Assembly: GCF_001189365.1 (NCBI RefSeq)
Contig: NZ_LFJJ01000012.1
Coordinates: 1 to 54,857, forward strand
Length of the DNA stretch: 54,857 nucleotides
DNA from: Candidatus Burkholderia verschuerenii
Lineage (GTDB): Bacteria; Pseudomonadota; Gammaproteobacteria; Burkholderiales; Burkholderiaceae
Direction: 5' to 3'
Positions 15,535 to 23,580 of the stretch are shown here, one piece after another. The notes beneath the pieces are model-generated. The model worked only from the letters and a program-made list of their open reading frames with translations, had not been told where the DNA came from and searched no databases. The position numbers were made by a program, and so were the translations under genes. The stretch's first letter is position 1; the number at the start of each line of letters is the position of its first letter.

Positions 15535-16950
15535 GTGCGCCGTGCATTGCCATGCGGGCTCGCGGCGCTCGGCGCGCCGTTGAGCGCATCGGCCGCTTCG
15601 GTCGACGGCGCGACGCTTTCCGCCGCGTGGGGGATCCCGTTCGTCGGCATCTTGCTGTCGATCGCGGTGTTTCCGCTCGTCGCGGGCAAGTTCTGGCATC
15701 ACCATTACGGCAAGGTCGCGGCGCTCTGGGCCATCGCGTTTCTCGTGCCGTTCGCCGTCGCGTTCGGCGTCGGCACGGCGGGCGGCGTGCTCGTGCATGC
15801 GCTGCTCGAAGAATACGTGCCGTTCATCGTCCTGCTTGCGTCGCTTTATACGGTGGCGGGCGGCATCTGCGTGCGCGGCAATCTGCATGGTTCGGCGCGG
15901 CTCAACACCGGATTGATCGCGCTCGGCACCGCGCTTGCGAGCATCATGGGCACCACGGGCGCGGCCATGCTGCTGATCCGCCCGTTGCAGCGCGCCAACG
16001 ACAATCGCAAGCATGTCGTGCATGTGGTCGTATTCTTTATCTTTCTGGTTGCGAACGCGGGCGGCTCGCTGTCGCCGCTCGGCGATCCGCCGCTGTTCTT
16101 GGGCTTTCTGAACGGCGTCTCGTTCTTCTGGACGACGGTGCATCTCGCGTTGCCCATGCTGTTCATCTGCATCGTGCTGCTCGCGTTGTTTTACGCGCTC
16201 GACAGTTATTACTGGCGCAGAAAAGAGGAGTCGCGCGGCGCGTTTGCCGATCCAACGCCGGATACGCAACCGCTCGGCATCGACGGCAAGATCAACTTCG
16301 TGTTGCTCGTGGCGATCGTCGCGCTGGTGCTGATGAGCGGCATCTGGAAGCCGGGCGTGTTCTTCGACGTCGTCGGCACGCATGTGGCCTTGCAGAACAT
16401 CGTGCGCGATGTCGCGCTGCTCGGCGTGCTCGGTGCATCGCTTGCGCTCACGCCCAAACGCGCGCGCGAAGGCAACGCGTTCGACTGGGCGCCGATCGTG
16501 GAAGTGGCCAAACTGTTCGTGGCGATCTTCATCACTATCGCGCCGGTCATCACGATTCTGCGCGCGGGCGAGGCGGGCGCGTTCGCGGGCATCGTGCTCG
16601 CGGTGTCCGACGCGCAGGGCAAGCCTGTCGATCTCGCCTATTTCTGGGCAACCGGCCTGTTGTCCTCGTTCCTCGACAACGCGCCGACTTATCTCGTGTT
16701 CTTCAATCTCGCGGGCGGCGACGCCCACACGCTCATGACCACCGATGCCACCACGCTCGCCGCCATTTCGGCGGGCGCGGTGTTCATGGGCGCGAATACG
16801 TATATCGGCAACGCGCCGAATTTCATGGTGAAGGCGATCGCTGAATCGCGCGGCGTCCGCATGCCGGGCTTTTTCGGCTATCTGGGCTGGTCGTGCATCG
16901 TCCTTCTGCCGCTTTTCGCCGTCATGGGCTGGCTATTTTTCCTGGAGTAA
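15535..16950 (+). CDS. NhaD/CitMHS-type sodium:proton antiporter
   Basis: 471 residues, about 12 membrane helices, of the ion-transporter (NhaD-like) superfamily. Telling pieces are 'GIPFVGILLSIAVFPLVAGKFWHHHYGK' near the start, 'SIMGTTGAAMLLIRPLQRAN', 'VFFIFLVANAGGSLSPLGDPPLFLGFLNGV' (the conserved GG-SPLGDPPL loop) and the second-half mate 'LLSSFLDNAPTYLVFFNLAGG', giving the two-fold repeat with conserved DNAP. It likely exchanges Na+ for H+ in the inner membrane. The start is a GTG five bases after the preceding stop, followed by a signal-like hydrophobic stretch. The next gene follows within four bases, so the three may be one transcript. Confidence 0.9.
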   Translation: MRRALPCGLAALGAPLSASAASVDGATLSAAWGIPFVGILLSIAVFPLVAGKFWHHHYGKVAALWAIAFLVPFAVAFGVGTAGGVLVHALLEEYVPFIVLLASLYTVAGGICVRGNLHGSARLNTGLIALGTALASIMGTTGAAMLLIRPLQRANDNRKHVVHVVVFFIFLVANAGGSLSPLGDPPLFLGFLNGVSFFWTTVHLALPMLFICIVLLALFYALDSYYWRRKEESRGAFADPTPDTQPLGIDGKINFVLLVAIVALVLMSGIWKPGVFFDVVGTHVALQNIVRDVALLGVLGASLALTPKRAREGNAFDWAPIVEVAKLFVAIFITIAPVITILRAGEAGAFAGIVLAVSDAQGKPVDLAYFWATGLLSSFLDNAPTYLVFFNLAGGDAHTLMTTDATTLAAISAGAVFMGANTYIGNAPNFMVKAIAESRGVRMPGFFGYLGWSCIVLLPLFAVMGWLFFLE

Positions 16951-16953
16951 CCG

Positions 16954-17937
16954 ATGAAGAAGAAAGTACTCGTCGCGCGTCCCACGTTCCCCGATGTGAT
17001 CGAGCGCCTCAAGCAGTATTTCGATGTCGAAGTGAATCCGGGCGACGTGTTGCCGCAAGCGGAATTCCAGCGCCGCATCGCCGACAAGGACGGCGTGTTC
17101 GCGGCCGGCGAACTCGTCGGCGAGAAGGAACTGGCGGGCGCGCCGAATCTGAAGGTCGTCGCCAACATGGCCGTCGGCTACAACAACTTCGACATGCACG
17201 CGTTCGACGCGCACGGCGTGCTCGGCACCAACACGCCGAACGTGCTCAACGAAACCACCGCCGATTTCGGCTGGGCGCTGATGATGGCGGCGGCGCGTCG
17301 CGTCACCGAATCGGAGCACTTTCTGCGCGCGGGCAAGTGGCAGAAATGGTCGTTCGATTCGTTTCTCGGCGGCGACGTGTACGGCTCGACGCTCGGCGTG
17401 ATCGGCATGGGACGTATCGGGCAAGCGCTGGCGCGGCGCGCGACCGGCTTCGACATGCGCGTGATCTATCACAACCGCTCGCGCGTCGCGCCCGAGATCG
17501 AGTCGAAGCTCAACGCGGAGTACGCGTCGAAGGAAGAGTTGCTCAAGCGCGCGGATCACGTCGTGCTCGTCTTGCCGTACACGAAGGAGAACCATCACAC
17601 TATCGGCGCGAAGGAAATCGCCTTGATGAAGCCGACCGCGACGCTGACGAATATCGCGCGCGGCGGCATCGTCGACGACGTGGCGCTGATTCAGGCGCTG
17701 CGCGAGAATCGCATCGCGGCGGCGGGGCTCGACGTGTTCGAGGGCGAGCCGAACTTCAATCCCGATTTCCTCGTGCTCGATAACGTCGTGCTGACGCCGC
17801 ATATCGCCAGCGCCACCGAGGCCACGCGCCGCGCGATGGCCAATCTCGCCGCCGACAACCTCATCGCCGGATTGGGCGAAGGTCCGCGCGCGGGCAATCC
17901 GCCGAATCCCATCAACCCGGACGTGCTGAAGAAATGA
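16954..17937 (+). CDS. 2-hydroxyacid dehydrogenase (glyoxylate/hydroxypyruvate reductase type)
   Basis: 327 residues of the D-isomer-specific 2-hydroxyacid dehydrogenase family. The Rossmann motif is GVIGMGRIGQALARRATGFD. Catalytic residues appear as Arg in 'NIARGGIVDD', Glu in 'LDVFEGEPNFNPD' and His in 'TPHIASATEATR'. The substrate-binding 'VANMAVGYNNFD' matches GhrB/GyaR-like glyoxylate or hydroxypyruvate reductases. It probably works in the cytoplasm with NAD(P)H. It sits between the antiporter (3 bp before) and rmuC, whose ATG overlaps its stop (ATGA). Exact substrate is not determined by sequence. Confidence 0.9.
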   Translation: MKKKVLVARPTFPDVIERLKQYFDVEVNPGDVLPQAEFQRRIADKDGVFAAGELVGEKELAGAPNLKVVANMAVGYNNFDMHAFDAHGVLGTNTPNVLNETTADFGWALMMAAARRVTESEHFLRAGKWQKWSFDSFLGGDVYGSTLGVIGMGRIGQALARRATGFDMRVIYHNRSRVAPEIESKLNAEYASKEELLKRADHVVLVLPYTKENHHTIGAKEIALMKPTATLTNIARGGIVDDVALIQALRENRIAAAGLDVFEGEPNFNPDFLVLDNVVLTPHIASATEATRRAMANLAADNLIAGLGEGPRAGNPPNPINPDVLKK

Positions 17938-19378
17938 TCGACATGCTGTACGGCGCGGTCGCGCTTCTCGCGATCGCGCTGGTCATTGCGCTGATCGCGT
18001 TGTTCGTCGTGCTCAAGCGCGGCGCGAACGACGACGTGATCGACGAATTCGCGTCGCTCGCCGATCACGTCAACGACATGGGCGAAGCGCGCGCGGGCAG
18101 GAGCGGCTCGAACGCGGCTTGCGCGGCGATATCGCGGAAACGGCGCGCGTGTCGCGGATGGAATCGCAAAGCGGCTTCGCGCAGTTTCATCAGACGCTGT
18201 CGACGCAACTGGCGAGTACATCGAACGTGCAGAACGCGCAGTTCGACGCGCTCGCCCAGCAGCTCGCGCAGCAAAGCCAGCAGGCGCGCGACGATCAGAG
18301 CAACGCGCTCAAGCGTTTCGCCGATTCGATGACGCTGCATCTCGGCCAGTTGTCCGAGGCGAACGAGCGGCGGCTCGGCGAAGTGCGCGCGACGCTCGAG
18401 GCGCGGCTCAAGGATATCGAGTCGAACAATGCCGCGAAGCTGGAGGAAATGCGCCGCACCGTCGATGAAAAGCTTCACGCGACGCTGGAGCAACGCCTCG
18501 GCGAATCGTTCAAGCTGGTGTCGGACCGGCTGGAACAGGTGCATCGAGGACTCGGCGAAATGCAGACGCTGGCGGCGGGCGTCGGCGATCTGAAGAAGGT
18601 GCTGACCAACGTCAAGACGCGCGGCATCTGGGGCGAAGTGCAACTGGAATCGCTGCTGGAACAACTGCTGACGCCGGATCAATACGCGAAGAATGTCGCG
18701 ACCATTCCGAAAAGCAACCAACGCGTCGAATTCGCGATCAAGCTGCCCGGCCGTCACGATGCGCCCGGCGCGCCCGGCGATGCGGCCACGCCCGTGTGGC
18801 TGCCGATCGACGCAAAATTTCCGCGCGAAGACTACGAGCGTCTGATCGACGCGCAGGAACGCGCGGATCCGGTCGCGGTGGAAGAGGCATCGCGTGCGCT
18901 GGAAGGGCGGCTGCGCGCGGAAGCGAAATCGATCGCGATGAAATACGTCGCGCCGCCGCACACGACCGATTTCGCGTTGCTGTTTCTGCCGACCGAAGGT
19001 TTGTATGCCGAAGTGTTGCGTCGTCCGGGCCTGAGCGACTTTTTGCAGCGCGAGTATCGCGTGAGTATCGCCGGTCCCACCACGCTGACGGCGCTGCTGA
19101 ACAGTTTGCAAATGGGCTTCAGGACGCTGGCCATCGAAAAGCGCTCGAGCGAGGTGTGGCAGGTGCTCGGCGCGGTCAAGACCGAGTTCGGCAAGTTCGG
19201 CGACGTGCTGGCGCGCACGAAAACGCAGCTCGAAACCGTCACGCGTTCCATCGAAGCGGCGCAGACGCGCACGCGTCAGATGAACAAGCGTCTGCGCGAT
19301 GTAGAAGCCTTACCGGGAGAACAGATGCCGGACCTGCTGGGAGAGTTGTCGTCGCCCGAAAGCGACGACGAGACGTGA
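17934..19378 (+). pseudogene. rmuC: DNA recombination protein RmuC, frameshifted
   Basis: The N-terminal frame (from 17934) encodes the membrane helix typical of RmuC (LYGAVALLAIALVIALIALF) and runs to about 18090. The rest lies in another frame: 'ERLERGLRGDIAETARVSRM', a long coiled coil, then the RmuC core 'TRGIWGEVQLESLLEQLLTPDQYAKN' and 'PIDAKFPREDYERL', and 'FLPTEGLYAEVL', with the nuclease-like fold. The break is at 18085-18100 (GCGCGCGCGGGCAGGAGC), a GC-repeat tract where one base has been gained or lost. Corrected length is about 480 residues, as expected. RmuC limits DNA inversions at short repeats. If the frameshift is real, that protection is lost. Confidence 0.8.
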
Positions 19379-19397
19379 TGGCTGACGACGTGATGAC

Positions 19398-19883
19398 TTA
19401 CTTCGGGGCGGCGAGCTTGTCGAGCGCGTCGCCCGTGATCCGCACGATGCGCCAGTCGGGCAGCACCGTCGCGTCCATCTTTTCGTAAAAGTCGATGGCG
19501 TTCTGATTCCAGTCGAGCACGGACCATTCGAAACGTCCGCATTGCCGCTCGACCGCCAGTTCCGCGAGTTTCTTCAGCATCATCGTGCCGAGTCCGCTAC
19601 CGCGCAGTGTCGGGCGCACGTAGAGGTCTTCGAGATACAGACCGCGTTTGCCGAGGAAGGTCGAGAAGTTATGGAAGAACAGCGCGTAGCTGACGACTTC
19701 ACCGTCCTGAACCGCGACCAGCGCTTCCGCCGAAGGACGCGCGCCGAACAGCGCGTCGTGCACGCCTTCCTTCGTCGCGACAAACAGATGCGTGAGCTTC
19801 TCGAATTCCGCGAGTTCGTACATCAGCGCGCAGATCGCGCCGACGTCGGCGGGCGTGGCAGGGCGAATCGACGGGACGCTCAT
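19398..19883 (-). CDS. GNAT-family N-acetyltransferase
   Basis: 161 residues with a GNAT fold. Motif A is visible as 'LYVRPTLRGSGLGTMMLKKLAELAV' (the R-G-x-G-x-G/A acetyl-CoA loop). Other typical parts are 'ATPADVGAICALMYELAEFE' at the N-terminus and 'WNQNAIDFYEKMDATVLPDW' near the end, the layout of small diamine-acetyltransferase-like proteins. Start at 19883 (MSVPSIRPAT) is set by overlap with the preceding gene's stop (ATGA) and by the motif spacing. Substrate is not known. It is the second gene of a two-gene unit. Confidence 0.88.
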   Translation of the reverse strand: MSVPSIRPATPADVGAICALMYELAEFEKLTHLFVATKEGVHDALFGARPSAEALVAVQDGEVVSYALFFHNFSTFLGKRGLYLEDLYVRPTLRGSGLGTMMLKKLAELAVERQCGRFEWSVLDWNQNAIDFYEKMDATVLPDWRIVRITGDALDKLAAPK

Positions 19884-20155
19884 CCTTCCTCCGTCGCATC
19901 GGTCAGGACGATCTCGATGCCGCCGAAGCGCGAGGCCACCCAGTTGTACGCGTGGCACGCGATCCACAACAGGATGAAGCCGAGGATCGCGTTGAGCAGC
20001 AGCGCGCTCGTGACGGTGCTCACTTCCACCGAGCCGTATCGCACGAACGCGACCACCACGCCGAGCAGCACGATCGGCACGCTGAAGGTGAGGTACACGA
20101 GGATCAACGCCTTGGCCGTCGGTCCCGGTGCGATGGATGAAATCTGCTTTTTCAT
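19880..20155 (-). CDS. Small two-helix membrane protein
   Basis: 91 residues with two hydrophobic segments (about 16-40: KALILVYLTFSVPIVLLGVVV and 47-68: STVTSALLLNAILGFILLWI), then a polar C-terminus 'ASRFGGIEIVLTDATEEG'. I do not recognise a family. Overlap with the GNAT gene (ATGA) says the two are made together. A start at 20155 has an A-rich but unremarkable leader. It may be annotated elsewhere only as a hypothetical membrane protein. Confidence 0.7.
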   Translation of the reverse strand: MKKQISSIAPGPTAKALILVYLTFSVPIVLLGVVVAFVRYGSVEVSTVTSALLLNAILGFILLWIACHAYNWVASRFGGIEIVLTDATEEG

Positions 20156-20222
20156 AGAGGTAAAGCCCCGTCTATCGCTGAGATGGAATCATTGTTTCGA
20201 TATCGCTCGATGAGCGTGCAGG

Positions 20223-21527
20223 TCAGATCAGGCCGTCGAACGGCACGATCTCGACCTCGTCTCCGATGTCCGCGTCGCCTCGCGCGTGGTCGAGCACGAT
20301 GAAGCAATTGGCTTCGCTCATCGAACTCAGCACGCCCGAGCCTTGCGGACCGGTCGTGACGACGCTCCAGTTGCCGTCGTCATGACGCGTCGCGATGCCG
20401 CGCTGAAACTCGGTGCGGCCCGCGCGTTTCTTCATCGGCCCGGCGCATACCGCGCGGATGCGCAGCGACGGTACACGGGTTGCGCCCGACATCGCGAGCA
20501 ATGCTTCGCGCACGATGAAGTAGAACGTCGCCATTACCGCGACCGGATTGCCCGGCAAGCCGAAAAACAGCGCCGACTCGCCCGTGCCCGGGCGCGTGCC
20601 CGACCACAGGCGGCCGAAGGCGAGCGGACGGCCGGGGCGCATCGCGATTTTCCAGAACGCGACGTCGCCGAGCGAGTTCATCAGCTCGCGCGTGAAGTCC
20701 GCATCGCCGACCGATACGCCGCCCGAGCTGATGACCACGTCCGCCGCCTGCGTCGCCTCCCGCAACGCATTTTCCAGCGACGCGCGATCGTCGCGCACGA
20801 TGCCCAGATCGATCGTCGCGACGCCCAGACGTTTGAGCATCGCGAACAGCGTGTAGCGATTGCTGTCGTAGAGCGTGCCGGGCGCGAGCGTTTCGCCGAC
20901 AGAGCGCAGTTCGTCGCCCGTCGAAAAGAACGCGACCGTGAGCCGCTTGAACACGGCGACATCGGCGATGCCGAGCGACGCCAGCAAGCCGAGGTCCGAT
21001 GCGCGCACGATGCGTCCCGCGCGCCGCGCCGGATTGCCGCGCGCCAGATCCTCGCCCGACAGACGGCGATTTTGTCCGGGACGCACGGCGGACGTCGCGA
21101 AGCGGATTGCATCGCCGTCGCGCGTGATGAGCTCTTGCGGCACGACCGTGTCGCAGCCCGGCGGCATCAGCGCGCCGGTCATGATGCGCACGCATTGATC
21201 GGCGCGCGGCGCGTCGTCGAACGGACGGCCGGCGAAGGCCGTGCCCGCGACGCGCAGATCGACCGTCGCGCCGCCGCCCGCGAGCGCGCCGCCCGCGAAG
21301 GCGTAACCGTCCATCGCGGAGTTGTCGAAGGCGGGCACGTCGATGGGCGAAATCACGTCTTCGGCCAGCACGCGATCCAGCGCATCGAACAGACCGACGC
21401 GTTCCACCCGCGATTCGCCCGCGCGCGGCAGCGCCCACTGACGGACGATTTCCTGCGCGGCCTCGACGGGCAAGGCGTTGGGATCGTAGTCGGTGACGCA
21501 ACCGGAAAGAGGCTTGGACGTGATCAT
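20223..21527 (-). CDS. moeA: Molybdopterin molybdenumtransferase MoeA
   Basis: 434 residues; inserts molybdate into adenylylated molybdopterin in molybdenum cofactor synthesis. The N-terminal part has 'VLAEDVISPIDVPAFDNSAMDGYA' (the family's 'lpSPvdvPpFDnSAMDGYA'). The MoCF domain shows 'FFSTGDELRSVGETLAPGTLYDSNRYTL' and 'ISSGGVSVGDADFTRELM'. 'MRPGRPLAFGRL' and 'FFGLPGNPVAVMATFYFIVRE' are also diagnostic. The length and start are normal. It is third in moaA-mobA-moeA on the minus strand, with a spacer of about 110 bp from mobA. Confidence 0.95.
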   Translation of the reverse strand: MITSKPLSGCVTDYDPNALPVEAAQEIVRQWALPRAGESRVERVGLFDALDRVLAEDVISPIDVPAFDNSAMDGYAFAGGALAGGGATVDLRVAGTAFAGRPFDDAPRADQCVRIMTGALMPPGCDTVVPQELITRDGDAIRFATSAVRPGQNRRLSGEDLARGNPARRAGRIVRASDLGLLASLGIADVAVFKRLTVAFFSTGDELRSVGETLAPGTLYDSNRYTLFAMLKRLGVATIDLGIVRDDRASLENALREATQAADVVISSGGVSVGDADFTRELMNSLGDVAFWKIAMRPGRPLAFGRLWSGTRPGTGESALFFGLPGNPVAVMATFYFIVREALLAMSGATRVPSLRIRAVCAGPMKKRAGRTEFQRGIATRHDDGNWSVVTTGPQGSGVLSSMSEANCFIVLDHARGDADIGDEVEIVPFDGLI

Positions 21528-21637
21528 GAGTGGGAGTGGGTCGCGGACGTGAGCCGGGCGAAGATGCTGCGGCCGGGCTATCCGAGCGTAGCGATGGAAT
21601 GCGTCAGCGGCTTGTCACGATGGCGGCGCGGCCTTGG

Positions 21638-22249
21638 CTAGTCGCGCTCCAGCTCGGCCAGCTGGTGCAAATCATTGATATTGTAAAACGCACGATCATC
21701 GGGAAATGGGACTTCGACCGCCTTGTGGCTTGCGTACCACGCGCGAACCTTGCGTTCGCCGGCGGCGAGCCACGCGTCGAGATCGTCGGCAAGCGAGGTG
21801 CGCAGTAGCGCGAACACCGGATGCGCGATGCGCGCGCCGGCGTGCGTTGTCGCGGCGTAGGCGATGTCGGTGTTCGCGTCGTGCAGCGCCTGCATCAGCG
21901 TGACGGCGAGCCGCGTATCGACGAAGGGCGCATCGCAGGGCGCGCTCAGGACGAACTCGGTGTGCGCGGCGCGCAATGCGGCGGCGATGCCTGCCAGCGG
22001 GCCGGGATAATCGTCGAGCGTATCGGCGATCACCGTCGCGCCGAACGCAGCGCCGATCCGTTCGTACTCCACGATGGACCGATTCGCGCTGATCAGCATC
22101 GCGCCGGCTTGCGGCGCGAGACGGCGCAGCACATGCAGCGCGAGCGGTTCGCCGCGAAACGGCTGTATGCCCTTGTCGACGCCGCCCATGCGCGAGCCGC
22201 GTCCGCCCGCGAGCAGCAGGCCGGTGAGGTTCGAAGTGGGGAAAGCCAT
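21638..22249 (-). CDS. mobA: Molybdenum cofactor guanylyltransferase MobA
   Basis: 203 residues. MobA joins GMP to molybdenum cofactor to give the guanine dinucleotide form needed by DMSO-reductase-family enzymes. The nucleotide-binding signature is LLLAGGRGSRMGGVDKGIQPF; 'DDYPGPLAGIAAALRAA' and 'LSAPCDAPFVDTRLA' are the later active-site loops. The gene lies 15 bp after moaA and 110 bp before moeA, same strand, so it belongs to one molybdenum cofactor unit. Frame intact and length usual. Confidence 0.95.
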   Translation of the reverse strand: MAFPTSNLTGLLLAGGRGSRMGGVDKGIQPFRGEPLALHVLRRLAPQAGAMLISANRSIVEYERIGAAFGATVIADTLDDYPGPLAGIAAALRAAHTEFVLSAPCDAPFVDTRLAVTLMQALHDANTDIAYAATTHAGARIAHPVFALLRTSLADDLDAWLAAGERKVRAWYASHKAVEVPFPDDRAFYNINDLHQLAELERD

Positions 22250-22264
22250 CGTGCGCGGTCCCGG

Positions 22265-23371
22265 TTAGCCGCCGATGTACGACATCTCGATGCGCGGCGC
22301 ATCCTCGTCCGCCGTGCCCGATGCACTGCCGCGCAGTTGCGAATAGCGATCGCCGCGCGCCTGCCAAATGTGTGCGATGGCGGCGGCGACGTCATCGTCG
22401 CTGGCGCCGCTGCGGATCAGGCCGCGCAGATCGTGCCCGGCGCTGGCGAACAGGCACAGGTACAACTTGCCTTCGGTCGACAGACGCGCCCGCGTGCAAT
22501 CGCCGCAAAACGCGCGCGTCAAGCTCGAAATCACGCCGATTTCGCCGCTGCCGTCCTGATAGCCCCAGCGCTGCGCGGTTTCGGCGGCGGAATACGCGTC
22601 GAGCGGCGCGAGCGGAAAGTGCAGATCGATGCGTTCGACGACCTGCGCCGAAGGCAGCACTTCGCTCATGTTCCAGCCGTTGGACGCGCCGACATCCATA
22701 TATTCGATGAATCGCAGGACCGCGCCGCTGCCTTTGAACAGCCGAGCCATCGGCACGATTTCCTGATCGTTGGTGCCGCGCTTGACGACCATGTTGATCT
22801 TGACCGGATCGAGCCCGACCGCCTGCGCGGTTTCGATGCCGTTCAGCACATCGGCGACGGCGAAATCGGCGTCGTTCATGCGGCGGAAGAGCGCGTCGTC
22901 GAGCGCGTCGAGACTCACGGTCACGCGCGACAAACCCGCGTTTTTCAGAGACTGCGCCTTGCGCGCGAGCAGCGAACCGTTGGTCGTCAGCGTCAGATCG
23001 AGCGGACGGCCTTCCGGCGTGCGCAGCAACGCAAGCCGCTCGATCAGATATTCGATGTTCTTGCGCAGCAGCGGCTCGCCGCCGGTCAGACGGATTTTCT
23101 CGACGCCATGCGCGACGAACACGCGCGCCAGCCGCTCGATTTCCTCGAAAGACAGCAGCGCCGCGTGCGGCAGAAACTGATAGTTCTTGTCGAAGACTTC
23201 GCGCGGCATGCAGTACACGCAGCGGAAATTGCAACGATCCGTCACCGAGATGCGCAAATCGCGCAGCGGCCGCGCGAGCGTGTCCGTCAGCAGCCCGGAC
23301 GGCGACGCCGCGACGCCGGAAAAGTCCGGAATCGCGCTGATGTCGGCGAGAGGGATGATGCGTCGGGACAT
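22265..23371 (-). CDS. moaA: GTP 3',8-cyclase MoaA
   Basis: 368 residues, a radical SAM enzyme that catalyses the first step of molybdopterin synthesis (GTP to 3',8-cyclo-GTP). The SAM cluster is [10 protein letters not shown] (CxxxCxxC) and the C-terminal cluster is in '[21 protein letters not shown]'. The protein ends in Gly-Gly (YIGG), which is needed for catalysis. '[11 protein letters not shown]' and '[20 protein letters not shown]' are typical of the TIM barrel. The first 30 residues before '[15 protein letters not shown]' are a variable extension. It starts the minus-strand moaA-mobA-moeA unit. Confidence 0.97.
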   Translation of the reverse strand: MSRRIIPLADISAIPDFSGVAASPSGLLTDTLARPLRDLRISVTDRCNFRCVYCMPREVFDKNYQFLPHAALLSFEEIERLARVFVAHGVEKIRLTGGEPLLRKNIEYLIERLALLRTPEGRPLDLTLTTNGSLLARKAQSLKNAGLSRVTVSLDALDDALFRRMNDADFAVADVLNGIETAQAVGLDPVKINMVVKRGTNDQEIVPMARLFKGSGAVLRFIEYMDVGASNGWNMSEVLPSAQVVERIDLHFPLAPLDAYSAAETAQRWGYQDGSGEIGVISSLTRAFCGDCTRARLSTEGKLYLCLFASAGHDLRGLIRSGASDDDVAAAIAHIWQARGDRYSQLRGSASGTADEDAPRIEMSYIGG

Positions 23372-23497
23372 GAAAACTCGGGTGTGTTTAAAACTGTAAT
23401 CAGAAGTTCATTTTAACGGATGCGGCCTTTCCGGGTTATCGGCCGGGCGGGTCCACATCCTCAGGCTTTTACCTACTGCGCGTCCTATTCGAAGCGC

Positions 23498-23533
23498 AAA
23501 AAAAGCGCCATCGACGTGAATTGACGGCGCTTT
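23498..23533 (-). terminator. Intrinsic terminator of rne
   Basis: Reading minus, AAAGCGCC at 23533-23526 pairs with GGCGCTTT at 23509-23502 and is followed by a run of T residues. It lies 48 bp past the rne stop codon. Confidence 0.85.
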
Positions 23534-23580
23534 CGTCCCGCTGGCGAGCGCGGCCGATGCTTCCGGCCGCGCGCTCCCGC

